A stretch of 28,821 nt of DNA from a virus: the IMG/VR virus record IMGVR_UViG_3300030450_002583, positions 1 through 28,821 of that record. One strand, written 5' to 3'. The translations under genes and the position numbers were made by a program. This document shows positions 22,276 through 28,821 of the stretch, one piece after another (position 1 is the first letter of the stretch; each line of letters starts with the position of its first letter). The notes under the pieces were generated by a model, which saw only the letters and a list, made by a program, of their open reading frames with translations, searched no databases and had not been told where the DNA came from.

Positions 22276-22544
22276 TGCTAGTCTCTCCGGTGTCGTAAAA
22301 ATCACGCTCTTTCGAGCGTCCTTTGACGATCCGGGTGTCCGCACAAAGCGGGCCGGTTCTAACGCAAACGCGCGTTTAACTCGGCTCCGTTTAGCGGGCT
22401 CGGGAACTTGGGCTGCTCAAGGTGTCCGCATTGCGCGGGCTCGAGCAGCTAACCCCAGGTACTTATCGAGGTGTCCGTTTCACAGGAGCTACAACAAAAC
22501 ACAATATATAGTATTTTAGGGTTAATGTATACCCATATATAGGG
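22276..22544 (-). promoter_or_regulatory. structured leader of the capsid gene with repeated hairpins
   Basis: This 269-bp stretch holds no gene and is the largest gap in the late operon. Read on the minus strand, a 19-base element CCCGC-N5-GCGGACACC occurs at 22421-22439 and 22334-22352. Weaker forms lie at 22470-22488 and about 22383-22399. The offsets between starts (49, 38, 49 bp) suggest an old ~87-bp tandem duplication. The 22421 copy is closed by a 7-bp outer stem GCTGCTC/GAGCAGC (22412-22418 with 22443-22449). The 22334 copy is closed by CCGG/CCGG. The palindrome AAACGCGCGTTT lies between. Just before the capsid start is ACGCTC-GAAA-GAGCGT then ATTTTTA (22304-22319). A role in capsid mRNA stability, processing or regulation is inferred. 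Confidence 0.65.
22304..22319 (-). other. hairpin 29 bases upstream of the capsid start
   Basis: A perfect 6-bp stem (ACGCTC/GAGCGT) with a GAAA loop on the minus strand, followed by GATTTTTA. It resembles a short intrinsic terminator, but the stem is small and it sits inside the leader of the most highly needed gene. A processing or 5'-protecting hairpin is at least as likely. Confidence 0.5.
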
Positions 22545-22547
22545 TTA
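22517..22547 (-). promoter_or_regulatory. AT-rich operator/promoter-like repeats at the scaffold stop
   Basis: Two direct copies of TAGGGTTA (22517-22524 and 22540-22547) lie 23 bp apart. They flank GTATAC and the inverted repeat ACCC-ATATATA-GGGT (22531-22545). This island is the most AT-rich part of the surrounding 3 kb and overlaps the scaffold stop codon. It could be an extra promoter for the capsid unit: TATACA at 22527-22532 on the minus strand with TGACGC about 18 bp upstream is a weak sigma-70-like pair. It could also be a protein-binding site. No transcript start is known. Confidence 0.35.
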
Positions 22548-23342
22548 CTGCGTCACCTGTACTTCCATAGATTGCTCCCCGTAGTAGTCTTTATATGCCG
22601 ACTCGACGCGCTTTTTATAAGCCGGATCGACTGCCATGCGTAACTGACCTTGCTCTGTTTTTGCATAACGCATCTTGCGTAAATCATCGGGTGTATTGGT
22701 ATTCGCTGTCGGTGTTGCTTTCGCTAACGGCGCCTCGCGTGATTTACTAACCAATGCCTCGAGTAGCTCGACCCCTTCGGCGGTTGATGCGACCGCTTTA
22801 TAAACTTCCCATTGTTGGGCAGACAAATTGCCCTGCCCCCAGGAGGCGAGTGTTTTTAATCTCGATTGTGCTTGCGGGCCCAGGGCGTTCATTTCTGCTG
22901 CTCGGTCGTGGTTAACCTCGCGCACCTGGTTTTCAATATAGCCCGTTAACATCTGATTAAATGATTCTTGCCCCAGGTTCGCCTCTTTCGCGGCCGACTT
23001 AAACCAATCCAGCATCGGGTCGCCTTCCAGCATCGCGGCGTTAATTGTTTCGGGTAGCACCACCTCGTATTCCTCTGGCGCTGCCTGGCCGACCTTCTTC
23101 TCGAGCTCGGTATACGCCTTCGCCTGGTCTGCGACGGTTTTGTACTTGTCAGCTTTGAACCATTCGGGCTGATCGCCTTCGCCGTTGATACCTTCAACCC
23201 AATGCCAATCACCCGTGACCGCCCTCGCTTCTGGTGTTTCGGCTATACCCTCGAGCAAACTGCTATCGTCGGATGTAGGCTCGACTACTGCTTCGGTTTC
23301 TTGCGGTGCTTCTGCTGCTTCTGCCTGGGGTTCATCACTCAT
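22545..23342 (-). CDS. capsid assembly scaffold protein
   Basis: A 265-aa acidic protein just upstream of the capsid gene. The N-terminal 45 residues are Glu/Ala/Pro/Ser-rich and probably disordered. Residues about 59-88 (PEWFKADKYKTVADQAKAYT, then ELEKKVG) are a recurring motif of T7-type and related scaffolds. Long helices follow. The C-terminus is basic (RKMRYAKTEQGQ; DPAYKKRVESAYKDYYG), as usual for the coat-binding end of scaffolds. T7 gp9 is 307 aa. It overlaps the upstream Bbp19-like gene by 8 bases. The role is to guide procapsid assembly, with loss before DNA packaging. Confidence 0.9.
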   Translation of the reverse strand: MSDEPQAEAAEAPQETEAVVEPTSDDSSLLEGIAETPEARAVTGDWHWVEGINGEGDQPEWFKADKYKTVADQAKAYTELEKKVGQAAPEEYEVVLPETINAAMLEGDPMLDWFKSAAKEANLGQESFNQMLTGYIENQVREVNHDRAAEMNALGPQAQSRLKTLASWGQGNLSAQQWEVYKAVASTAEGVELLEALVSKSREAPLAKATPTANTNTPDDLRKMRYAKTEQGQLRMAVDPAYKKRVESAYKDYYGEQSMEVQVTQ

Positions 23343-23658
23343 TGAAAAGCGCTCCTGGTTTATCGGTTTCTGCTATATCGAGCTGTGCGAGTATCTGGCG
23401 AACTAAATCGGCGCGACCTTCTCTAATGCCCGCCTCAAATTGTGTTGCTGTCGGCGTAACAGTTGGTCGCAGCACGGTAATCTGGATTAGTCGATTAAGA
23501 ACGTAGCGCCCCGAATCAGTACGGAAACACTCATGAAATCGTGTTGCTATTTCACGCGATTCATTAGCCTGGGCGTGCCGACTCCTGGCCTGCGCTAAGT
23601 CATCAATCTCGAGCGCGTCCCAACCGGACTGCTCGAGTAACTTGTCAAGCGCCGCCAA
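23335..23658 (-). CDS. Bbp19-like phage protein
   Basis: A 107-aa protein between portal and scaffold. It overlaps the portal by 14 bases and the scaffold by 8. The core FHECFRTDSGRYVLNRLIQI (about 42-61), then TQFEAGIREGRADLVRQILAQ (about 73-93), matches the small Bbp19 family of podovirus proteins encoded at this place (A..F..vF.s..GR.vL..L ... EG.R.lv..I). The function of the family is not established to my knowledge. It may have a role in head assembly. Predicted alpha-helical and soluble. Confidence 0.78.
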   Translation of the reverse strand: MAALDKLLEQSGWDALEIDDLAQARSRHAQANESREIATRFHECFRTDSGRYVLNRLIQITVLRPTVTPTATQFEAGIREGRADLVRQILAQLDIAETDKPGALFNE

Positions 23659-25189
23659 TCGCTGCCGCTTCTTGCTGTTGCTGTGCTGCCTGTGCTGCCT
23701 GTTCTTGCATTTCCTGACGCTCTGCCTCGTCGCGTAACAGGTCTTGATCGATCCCTAGTTTCTCGCCAACAAAGGCCGGTAGATCCTCGAGCTTAGTGCC
23801 TAGTGCGAGCACTTCGGGGCCGAGCTGTCCTATTGTCGAAAGGTATTGATTAAGCGCCACTAAGTCCTCTTGGTCTTGTGCCCTAGCCAGCGGCGAGGTG
23901 TGTTTTATCGTGACCTCTCGGCCATCGACGGTAATCGGTGGAATCTTGCCCGCGCGTGTCAGTATGTAGACAGCACGTCGCAATACTTTCTCGACGAACT
24001 CGGTTTGCATACGACCGAACGCGCTGCCCGCATCCTGTACCAGCTCTTGGTTGCGTAACGCCATTTCAGTCGCGCTCTTAACGGGTTGATCCATTTCGCC
24101 GAATGGTTCAGCGAATAACGCTTTGTTGATGCGCGTGCGTAAGTCTTCGAGTACCAGGGCGCCGAGCTGAATATCGCCGGAACGCTCGAGCGGTCGTAAG
24201 CTCGGGTTCGCCCTGTCGTTTGAACCCACAGGGATAATCGCACCAGGCGCGAGTCGTATCGAGTAGGGATTAATCACACCGTCATCGGCTGCGGTATACA
24301 CACCAGAGATCGATAGCGCTGCATTACGCAACACATACTCGACAATCTTGTTACACGTTTTGACATCCGGCAGCACTTGCATCAATCGGCCGCGTCCTAG
24401 CGTCTCACCAGGCACAACGTATTCGCGAAAAACAATCCAGGGCGATACTTCGTAATCCTGGGTGAACACCACATGCTCGGAGTCGCGCTCGATAACGCAT
24501 TGGTAATAGAGCTGTGTTTTCGGCTCGTATACGGTGCCCTCGATTAGTTCTATTTTTTCGTCTGGGTCTTCTCTTGACTTCTTTTTTACGCTGGCCGGTA
24601 AGGTTGCACCCGTCCACAATCGCTCCACATGACGCGCGGGCACGGAATGACTGCGCCACACTGTCTCGATAGAGCCCCAGGGCCCCGCTTCGGGGTAAAT
24701 CTCAGCCAGTGGCGCAGCATGAAACTCGAGCAAATCGGGCCCGTCAGATTCTTCTAGACTCATCACACCCGTTGATACTGCCAAGTCGAGGAACGCCTCA
24801 TGCGACTGCTGCGCGAAGTTACTGTGATTGATGTGGTCGAACACTATCTGCGTGATATCGTCGAGCGTGCGCTGCACTTCTTCGTGCTCTTTCTCTGGAA
24901 TCTCCGAGCCTGGTGCGAGGATTGACCATCGGCGCCAGGGCGGAACGAGTGCCGCCTGGAGGCGCGACGCAAACTTTTGCACACCGATCACAGCGGTCGC
25001 GTCGTATATGTCGGTGTTCTTTTTCTTGCCTGGAGAGTGTGCGGTGAACGTTTCACGTTGAGGCAATGCGTATTCGTAACACTCACGCAAATGGGTTGAC
25101 CAGGTTTCGCGTGCAGCTTTCGCTGTATCGAATCGACTGATTAAGTCTTTAACGCTGCCGAGTGTCGGCGGTATGCGATATTTCGCCAT
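23645..25189 (-). CDS. portal / head-tail connector protein (T7 gp8 type)
   Basis: A 514-aa protein, near the usual 500-540 aa. Features include LISRFDTAKAARETWSTHLRECYEYALPQRE at the N-terminus (a typical connector opening), LQAALVPPWRRWSILAPGSE, WRSHSVPARHVERLW and PWIVFREYVVPGETLGRGRLMQVLPDVKTCN. FGEMDQPVKSATEMALRNQEL, which I recall as a hallmark of the Head_tail_con family, follows. The C-terminus is Gln/Ala-rich (EQAAQAAQQQQEAAAIGGA), as in many members. It forms the dodecameric ring at the packaging vertex, to which terminase and then tail tubular protein A bind. It lies three bases downstream of the previous stop. Confidence 0.95.
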   Translation of the reverse strand: MAKYRIPPTLGSVKDLISRFDTAKAARETWSTHLRECYEYALPQRETFTAHSPGKKKNTDIYDATAVIGVQKFASRLQAALVPPWRRWSILAPGSEIPEKEHEEVQRTLDDITQIVFDHINHSNFAQQSHEAFLDLAVSTGVMSLEESDGPDLLEFHAAPLAEIYPEAGPWGSIETVWRSHSVPARHVERLWTGATLPASVKKKSREDPDEKIELIEGTVYEPKTQLYYQCVIERDSEHVVFTQDYEVSPWIVFREYVVPGETLGRGRLMQVLPDVKTCNKIVEYVLRNAALSISGVYTAADDGVINPYSIRLAPGAIIPVGSNDRANPSLRPLERSGDIQLGALVLEDLRTRINKALFAEPFGEMDQPVKSATEMALRNQELVQDAGSAFGRMQTEFVEKVLRRAVYILTRAGKIPPITVDGREVTIKHTSPLARAQDQEDLVALNQYLSTIGQLGPEVLALGTKLEDLPAFVGEKLGIDQDLLRDEAERQEMQEQAAQAAQQQQEAAAIGGA

Positions 25190-25192
25190 TAG

Positions 25193-25744
25193 TTATCCAC
25201 CGAGTAATGAGGGTATACCAACCTCTGATCCCGACATCAAAGAGAATCGGCCAAACTTGCGCGGGTCTTTAAGCCTGAGTTTTCTACGCGCTTCGATTTG
25301 TTCTAGCAGTTTTTGGCGAGTAACCCGAGCGGTTTCCGCCTCACTCATTGCCTGAGTTTCTGCGGCGTTTGCGTACGACATACGTGTCGATCCACCACCG
25401 TCGTCGCCACCACCATCATTCGAGGCAGGCGCGGGAGCGGGGCCTGGAGCTGGGGCTGGAGCACCTGGGCCTGGAGCGGGAGCGGGCGCTTGGTATATAT
25501 CTTGCGGGCCGAGCGTTCGCACGGGGTTCCAGCTTCCGCCTTGGTAATCATCCCATTGCATCAAGGTACTACCCTGCACCGCGTAGTTTGACGATTGACG
25601 GGTATTACCAGGCATCGTGACAGCGTACATTCCCTCGCGGACTGATGAGTCCCGACGGTCGCCTGATGGCATCCGAGTGCCACCGGCTTCGTCTGCTACG
25701 ATATAGGTTGATCGAGTGGTTGCTGGTGTTCGCTTCTTACCCAT
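25193..25744 (-). CDS. unknown 183-aa protein with Pro/Ala linker (T7 gp6.7/7.3 position)
   Basis: It starts MGKKRTPATTRST, with a beta-rich N-terminal half (about 1-85). Next come a Pro/Ala/Gly linker (QAPAPAPGPGAPAPAPGPAP, about 85-107) and a Gly/Asp stretch (SNDGGGDDGGGST). The C-terminus is basic and helical, with RKLRLKDPRKFGRFSLMSGSEVGIPSLLGG. The ending (basic helix, FGRxSLxSGS, Gly/Leu end) recurs in small proteins encoded just before podovirus portals. T7 genes 6.7 and 7.3 occupy the same place and encode virion proteins ejected early, with a similar MGKK start and SL-S-S-GGG end in gp7.3. Homology is not proven. A minor head/tail protein is the best guess. Confidence 0.68.
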   Translation of the reverse strand: MGKKRTPATTRSTYIVADEAGGTRMPSGDRRDSSVREGMYAVTMPGNTRQSSNYAVQGSTLMQWDDYQGGSWNPVRTLGPQDIYQAPAPAPGPGAPAPAPGPAPAPASNDGGGDDGGGSTRMSYANAAETQAMSEAETARVTRQKLLEQIEARRKLRLKDPRKFGRFSLMSGSEVGIPSLLGG

Positions 25745-26147
25745 CTGCGCCCCCTAAATGGCGATAGAGTTGATACGGCGTTAAGACCCAGAACGCACGA
25801 ATACCGAGCAAGCTTTTCACTTGCTCGACGCACGTTTGAGGAGCGACCACCCAGGGGACGCGAATGCGTGCAGTATCCACCCATCCGCTAAACCTGATTA
25901 TAACGCGATCATCGACGAATCGCACGACATCCTCGAGCTTACCCATGACCGCAAACGCCTCGGTCACGCCCAATCCGGTATGGAATATCACCCATAGATC
26001 GCCCTGGCGACGCAGCGCCCAACAGTGCTGAAACCCTGGCTTTAATATGTGGTTCCACCAATGCCTCTCGCCCGTATTGCCAAACACCACATACCAATCA
26101 ACATACCGTTCGTTCTCGAACTCGAGCAGCGTTTGCGTGCGCGCCAC
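25737..26147 (-). CDS. conserved phage protein next to terminase, 136 aa
   Basis: It starts at GTG 26147 immediately after the terminase TAG and overlaps the next gene by 8 bases. It is rich in Trp, with VDWYVVFGNTGERHWWNHIL, KPGFQHCWALRRQGDLWVIF, and a C-terminal part VEQVKSLLGIRAFWVLTPYQLYRHL. This GFxHCWAL ... C.xxVKxLLGIra ... TPxQLYxhL pattern is found in small proteins encoded beside terminase genes of many phages. Its function is unknown to me. Predicted mixed alpha/beta, cytoplasmic. The location suggests a packaging or head-completion function (inference). Confidence 0.75.
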   Translation of the reverse strand: MARTQTLLEFENERYVDWYVVFGNTGERHWWNHILKPGFQHCWALRRQGDLWVIFHTGLGVTEAFAVMGKLEDVVRFVDDRVIIRFSGWVDTARIRVPWVVAPQTCVEQVKSLLGIRAFWVLTPYQLYRHLGGADG

Positions 26148-27548
26148 CTAAAAGACTTGCCATGATGTATCAGCAGACGGTTGTGGTTGTGTTGCTCGAG
26201 GTTGATGGTGACGTATCACCGCCCTGCCTTCACCAGCTCCCAACATGAGATATTGGGCCGCCTCACATGGATGTGAATACGCATTCTTGTCGGGTTTGTC
26301 GTGGAATCGTTCATCGCCCGACACCTGGACGCGCTTGTAGTTGTAACCGCCTCCCATTCCCTTGCGAACGGTGCGACACGTTGGAGAAATCATTAGCCCA
26401 GGCACGCCATCAATAAGGCGGGATAATGGCTGCGCGACTGCCTCACGGCGTAACGTAAAGTCGTTACTCGGGGCGGGTCGAGCTCGCAACCCTCGAGCAC
26501 TGAGAATCTGGAACGGCGTACGTTCATCGACCTGGCTGCGCTGTTCTCCAGCCGGATCGCCGTAAATCTGGAACTCAAACCCACCGAACTCTCGCTGCAT
26601 TTCGGTAGCCAGTAATTCAGAGAAACGCACCGCGCCCATGTCTTCGGTTACTAACTCATGCAACCACACCCATCGGCCCAGGTTGTCACGCTGGCCAAAG
26701 ACCGCAGCCGGTGTTAAACCGAAGTCGATACCCACAAAAATAGGATCGCCTGGCCTCGCTGCTATGGGAGCTGCTGCGATGTGTAAGTTATCCTTAAACT
26801 CAGGATAGACGGGTCGGCCTTCACTGATGAAACCGTACTCGCCATCGACATAAACGCGAATCCACTCTTGATCCTTACCCGCCTCGAGTCGTTCGTAATA
26901 GCCATCGGGTAAGTTCTCGGTATTCTCCGCGTGCTCGGATCGTCCCGAGGGTTGATGAAAGATCGCCCAACCCTGCGGCAGCTCCTCCTCGAACATTCGA
27001 TAAAACCATGAATCCGAATCTGGTGGGTTGGTGTCGAGAATCACACCGAACCAGGTGGGCCCACCGTCACGCTTCGATGGATAGCGACCGACGCGGCCTT
27101 GCAGCATATCCATGACAGCGCGCGGTACTTCTTTGCACTCATTCACCCAGGCGCCCGTTAGCTCGAGCGATAGCAGTTTCTTCACATCCTGGGGTCGATC
27201 CAACGCACGAAACAACACCTCGCACTCGACATCCTGGTAACGGATTCGATGCGTCATATCGGATTGAGTGAGTGTGCCCAGGTGCTCCTCTGGGAACCAA
27301 TCGAGCCACGTTTTCACCGTCGTATCGGCGAGCTCTCTATAGGTGTTGCGAACGATTGCCCATCGTGATCGGCGTATCCCATCCGGCCCTGGTTCTTGCT
27401 CCTGGGCGCGTCTGAATAGCTCCCAACAACACGCACTCGACTTGCCACTACCCACCGGCCCCATTACTGCCCGTACAAATGCCTGGCAAGTGTGGAACCG
27501 TTTAAGCGTCGGGCTCGCTTCGTACCTTATCGTCTTCGCTTGTTCCAT
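26148..27548 (-). CDS. terL: terminase large subunit
   Basis: A 466-aa packaging motor and nuclease. ATG 27548 is preferred over TTG 27551, one codon earlier. The ATPase domain has Walker A GPVGSGKSS (30-38) and a Walker B-like LTGAWVNE (about 130-137) ending in the catalytic Glu. The motif DTNPPDSDSWFYRMF is typical of podovirus and Mu-type large subunits. The nuclease domain has VGIDFG (D275) and IYGDPAG (D331), with SHPCEAAQYL near the end (the third acidic residue is probably E429). It cuts concatemers and pumps DNA through the portal. It overlaps the small terminase gene by 47 bases. Length is typical (450-590 aa). Confidence 0.95.
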   Translation of the reverse strand: MEQAKTIRYEASPTLKRFHTCQAFVRAVMGPVGSGKSSACCWELFRRAQEQEPGPDGIRRSRWAIVRNTYRELADTTVKTWLDWFPEEHLGTLTQSDMTHRIRYQDVECEVLFRALDRPQDVKKLLSLELTGAWVNECKEVPRAVMDMLQGRVGRYPSKRDGGPTWFGVILDTNPPDSDSWFYRMFEEELPQGWAIFHQPSGRSEHAENTENLPDGYYERLEAGKDQEWIRVYVDGEYGFISEGRPVYPEFKDNLHIAAAPIAARPGDPIFVGIDFGLTPAAVFGQRDNLGRWVWLHELVTEDMGAVRFSELLATEMQREFGGFEFQIYGDPAGEQRSQVDERTPFQILSARGLRARPAPSNDFTLRREAVAQPLSRLIDGVPGLMISPTCRTVRKGMGGGYNYKRVQVSGDERFHDKPDKNAYSHPCEAAQYLMLGAGEGRAVIRHHQPRATQPQPSADTSWQVF

Positions 27549-27930
27549 CAATCACCATTTCAAAGCGAACGCCCTCGGCGCCCTGTATCTGCTGTTTATC
27601 GACTAGCAGCCCGTGCAGCTTGGCTTTGCCCATCGATGCCTGGACTGCGGCCGATGCGTTGCTCGATTCCATTGCAACCATCCGTGCATCCTCGAGCTCG
27701 AGCGTTACCGTATCGACCGAGACAGAATGACGCTCTCGAGCAGCCTCTCGCAGCCTGTCAATCTCCTGGGCAATCTCGGGTATCTTGGAAAGAATCACCG
27801 CCTGGCGCTTGGAACTGTTGGGATTCATGTTGTTGAACTGCCCATACGATTGACGATATGCCTCGTTATAGTTGCCTGTCTCGACGACGACCTGGCAGAA
27901 CTTTTCCTGCTTCGGTGTTAGCGGTTTCAC
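27502..27930 (-). CDS. terS: terminase small subunit
   Basis: GTG 27930 overlaps the endolysin TGA (GTGA) and gives the usual family opening KPLTPKQEKFCQVVVETGNYNEAYRQSYG, a helix-turn-helix for recognising the packaging site. ATG 27957, nine codons earlier, is an alternative, and the frame stays open to 28035. The middle (RQAVILSKIPEIAQEIDRLRE, then RHSVSVDTVTLELEDARMVA) fits the oligomerisation helices. The end is acidic. The product is 142 aa (151 with the other start), in the range for small terminases. It provides DNA recognition for the large subunit encoded next. Confidence 0.88.
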   Translation of the reverse strand: MKPLTPKQEKFCQVVVETGNYNEAYRQSYGQFNNMNPNSSKRQAVILSKIPEIAQEIDRLREAARERHSVSVDTVTLELEDARMVAMESSNASAAVQASMGKAKLHGLLVDKQQIQGAEGVRFEMVIDGTSEDDKVRSEPDA

Positions 27931-28466
27931 GGCAACAGCTTGGCGCGTTTCATCCATCCATCGATAAAGCGCTCGAGCTTGGGTGATCGCTTCACCAGGC
28001 GACGATAGTGCGACGCTTGACGCTTGGATACCCAACGCATCACCGCCATCACATCATCGCAATCGTGGCTCGCTGTGATCGTCATCCGACCAATCAACCC
28101 GTCCACCTCGAGATCGGCACCTGTTTGATTGAGTCCCGCTTGCATCCATGAATGAGCACGAACCGGCCCAACATTCACGGCGGTATCCATCACCTTGATT
28201 GCCAGGCGAGGCGGTAGCCGGTCGTAGTGGTACATCATCCACCAGTCCCGCCAATAGATCTCGCGGGCATCCTCGACTGTGATATCCGTAATGATGAGGT
28301 TGGGGTATGACTTCGAGCTGATGCCGAACGCCGTACCACCACCAGGATCGACGGGATCGTTAACGTAACCGCCTTCATGGTCGAGCACATATTCAAAAGC
28401 CTGGCCGAACGCGTGCGAGTTAGTGACGCTCATCAAGAGCACCAGGGCGAACAATGTACGCCGCAT
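27927..28466 (-). CDS. secreted endolysin, GH108 N-acetylmuramidase
   Basis: A 179-aa protein. Residues 1-19 (MRRTLFALVLLMSVTNSHA) form a Sec signal peptide with an AxA-like site. The catalytic domain starts at about 23 with LDHEGGYVNDPVDPGGGTAFGIS, where E31 is the proton donor of GH108 muramidases. Then come EIYWRDWW, LPPRLAIKVMDTAVNVG and the C-terminal peptidoglycan-binding-3-like region (LEVDGLIGRMTITA). It hydrolyses the glycan of peptidoglycan at the end of infection. The signal peptide means export does not need the holin hole, so the holin would act by depolarising the membrane. It is unusually placed between rusA and terS, far from the holin. Start ATG overlaps the rusA stop (TAATG). 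Confidence 0.92.
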   Translation of the reverse strand: MRRTLFALVLLMSVTNSHAFGQAFEYVLDHEGGYVNDPVDPGGGTAFGISSKSYPNLIITDITVEDAREIYWRDWWMMYHYDRLPPRLAIKVMDTAVNVGPVRAHSWMQAGLNQTGADLEVDGLIGRMTITASHDCDDVMAVMRWVSKRQASHYRRLVKRSPKLERFIDGWMKRAKLLP

Positions 28467-28804
28467 TAGATAGGATCAATCTCGACCTCCAGGGCGCCGC
28501 CTGGGCGAATGTCACGACGAATCACCACCAGATGATCGACCTGGTTGTCGTTGTCGAACACGCAGCCCTCGAGCGCATCGAGTGTGGCTTTCGTGAGGTT
28601 ATCAATGTCGCGCTTACGTCGGTCGGGTGGGTAGGCATCAATCGCCACCAATAGACGAGCATCCGGCCCGAACGTATCCACGTTCGCGAGTCGTGCTCGA
28701 ACGAGCTCTCGAAAGGTGCGGCCTTCTGCACTGATGACGGTACGCCCTCGCCAGTTTCGCCAATACCGATTGACGGATGGCGGCCAGGGCAGATCGATCC
28801 TCAT
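28466..28804 (-). CDS. rusA: RusA-type Holliday junction resolvase
   Basis: A 112-aa endonuclease, typical length (about 120). It starts RIDLPWPPSVNRYWRNWRGR, the standard RusA opening (PPSxNxYWR). YPPDRRKRDIDNLTKATLDAL (about 58-78) carries acidic residues D66 and D68 and Lys72, followed by VFDNDNQVDHLVVIRRD with Asp at 84-90. These correspond to the catalytic aspartates of E. coli RusA. It resolves branched replication or recombination intermediates before packaging. It is the first gene of the visible part of the minus-strand operon. Genes to its right, likely replication, are outside the window. Confidence 0.92.
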   Translation of the reverse strand: MRIDLPWPPSVNRYWRNWRGRTVISAEGRTFRELVRARLANVDTFGPDARLLVAIDAYPPDRRKRDIDNLTKATLDALEGCVFDNDNQVDHLVVIRRDIRPGGALEVEIDPI

Positions 28805-28821
28805 TCGACATAACGCCTACC

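Noticed and set aside
22304-22319. Terminator just before the capsid gene
   Set aside because: The stem is only 6 bp, and it would block the capsid gene unless a promoter lay in the 29 bases after it. It is kept as an unassigned leader hairpin.
21451-22344. 297-aa form of the capsid protein
   Set aside because: The extra 23 residues run through the leader hairpin and repeats. ATG 22275 has a strong binding site and the expected N-terminus.

Overview
The window is part of a temperate, short-tailed (podovirus-type) phage genome of a bacterium. Its virion gene order follows the T7 plan, but it carries a tyrosine integrase. The att core is the CCA-encoding 3' half of a tRNA-Arg(TCT), which suggests a proteobacterial host. 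Composition is moderately GC-rich, and I cannot name the host genus. All recognised genes look phage-derived, with no host housekeeping gene. Phage genes lie on both sides of an att site that has arm-type repeats on both flanks. The sequence therefore reads as attP of a free or circularly assembled phage genome rather than as the end of an integrated prophage.

Left end (1-1460): the tail of a DUF4224 protein gene and the integrase gene run on the + strand and point at attP. attP has two direct repeats, then the tRNA half, then a 15-bp inverted repeat. Everything from 1461 to the right edge is one long minus-strand late operon, with most genes coupled by ATGA/TAATG-type overlaps or gaps of a few bases.

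Read in the direction of transcription (right to left), the order is: RusA-type resolvase; secreted GH108 endolysin; small and large terminase; two small conserved proteins; T7 gp8-type portal; Bbp19-like protein; scaffold; a 269-bp structured leader; major capsid protein; an 88-aa capsid-associated protein; a strong UUCG-capped terminator; tail tubular proteins A and B; and the ejected internal proteins (gp14-like, a 1035-aa helical protein, a 1182-aa protein with ParB/DdrB-like and RelA/SpoT-like domains, and an 812-aa protein). Next comes a host-recognition block: a T7-type tail fibre followed by three tail-tip genes, each paired with a small accessory gene. A membrane/lysis block (signal-peptide and coiled-coil proteins, a 37-aa membrane peptide, a three-TM holin) follows. 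The operon ends with a Fis-HTH/metallophosphoesterase fusion and two unknown small genes beside attP.

The late genes together package DNA, build the capsid and tail, bind the host, eject internal proteins and lyse the cell. The left end provides integration into tRNA-Arg. The most unusual content is the RelA/SpoT-like nucleotidyltransferase domain inside a predicted ejected protein, the repeated and structured capsid leader with a terminator after the capsid genes (the T7 T-phi position), the duplicated receptor-binding/accessory gene pairs, and the well-formed attP.
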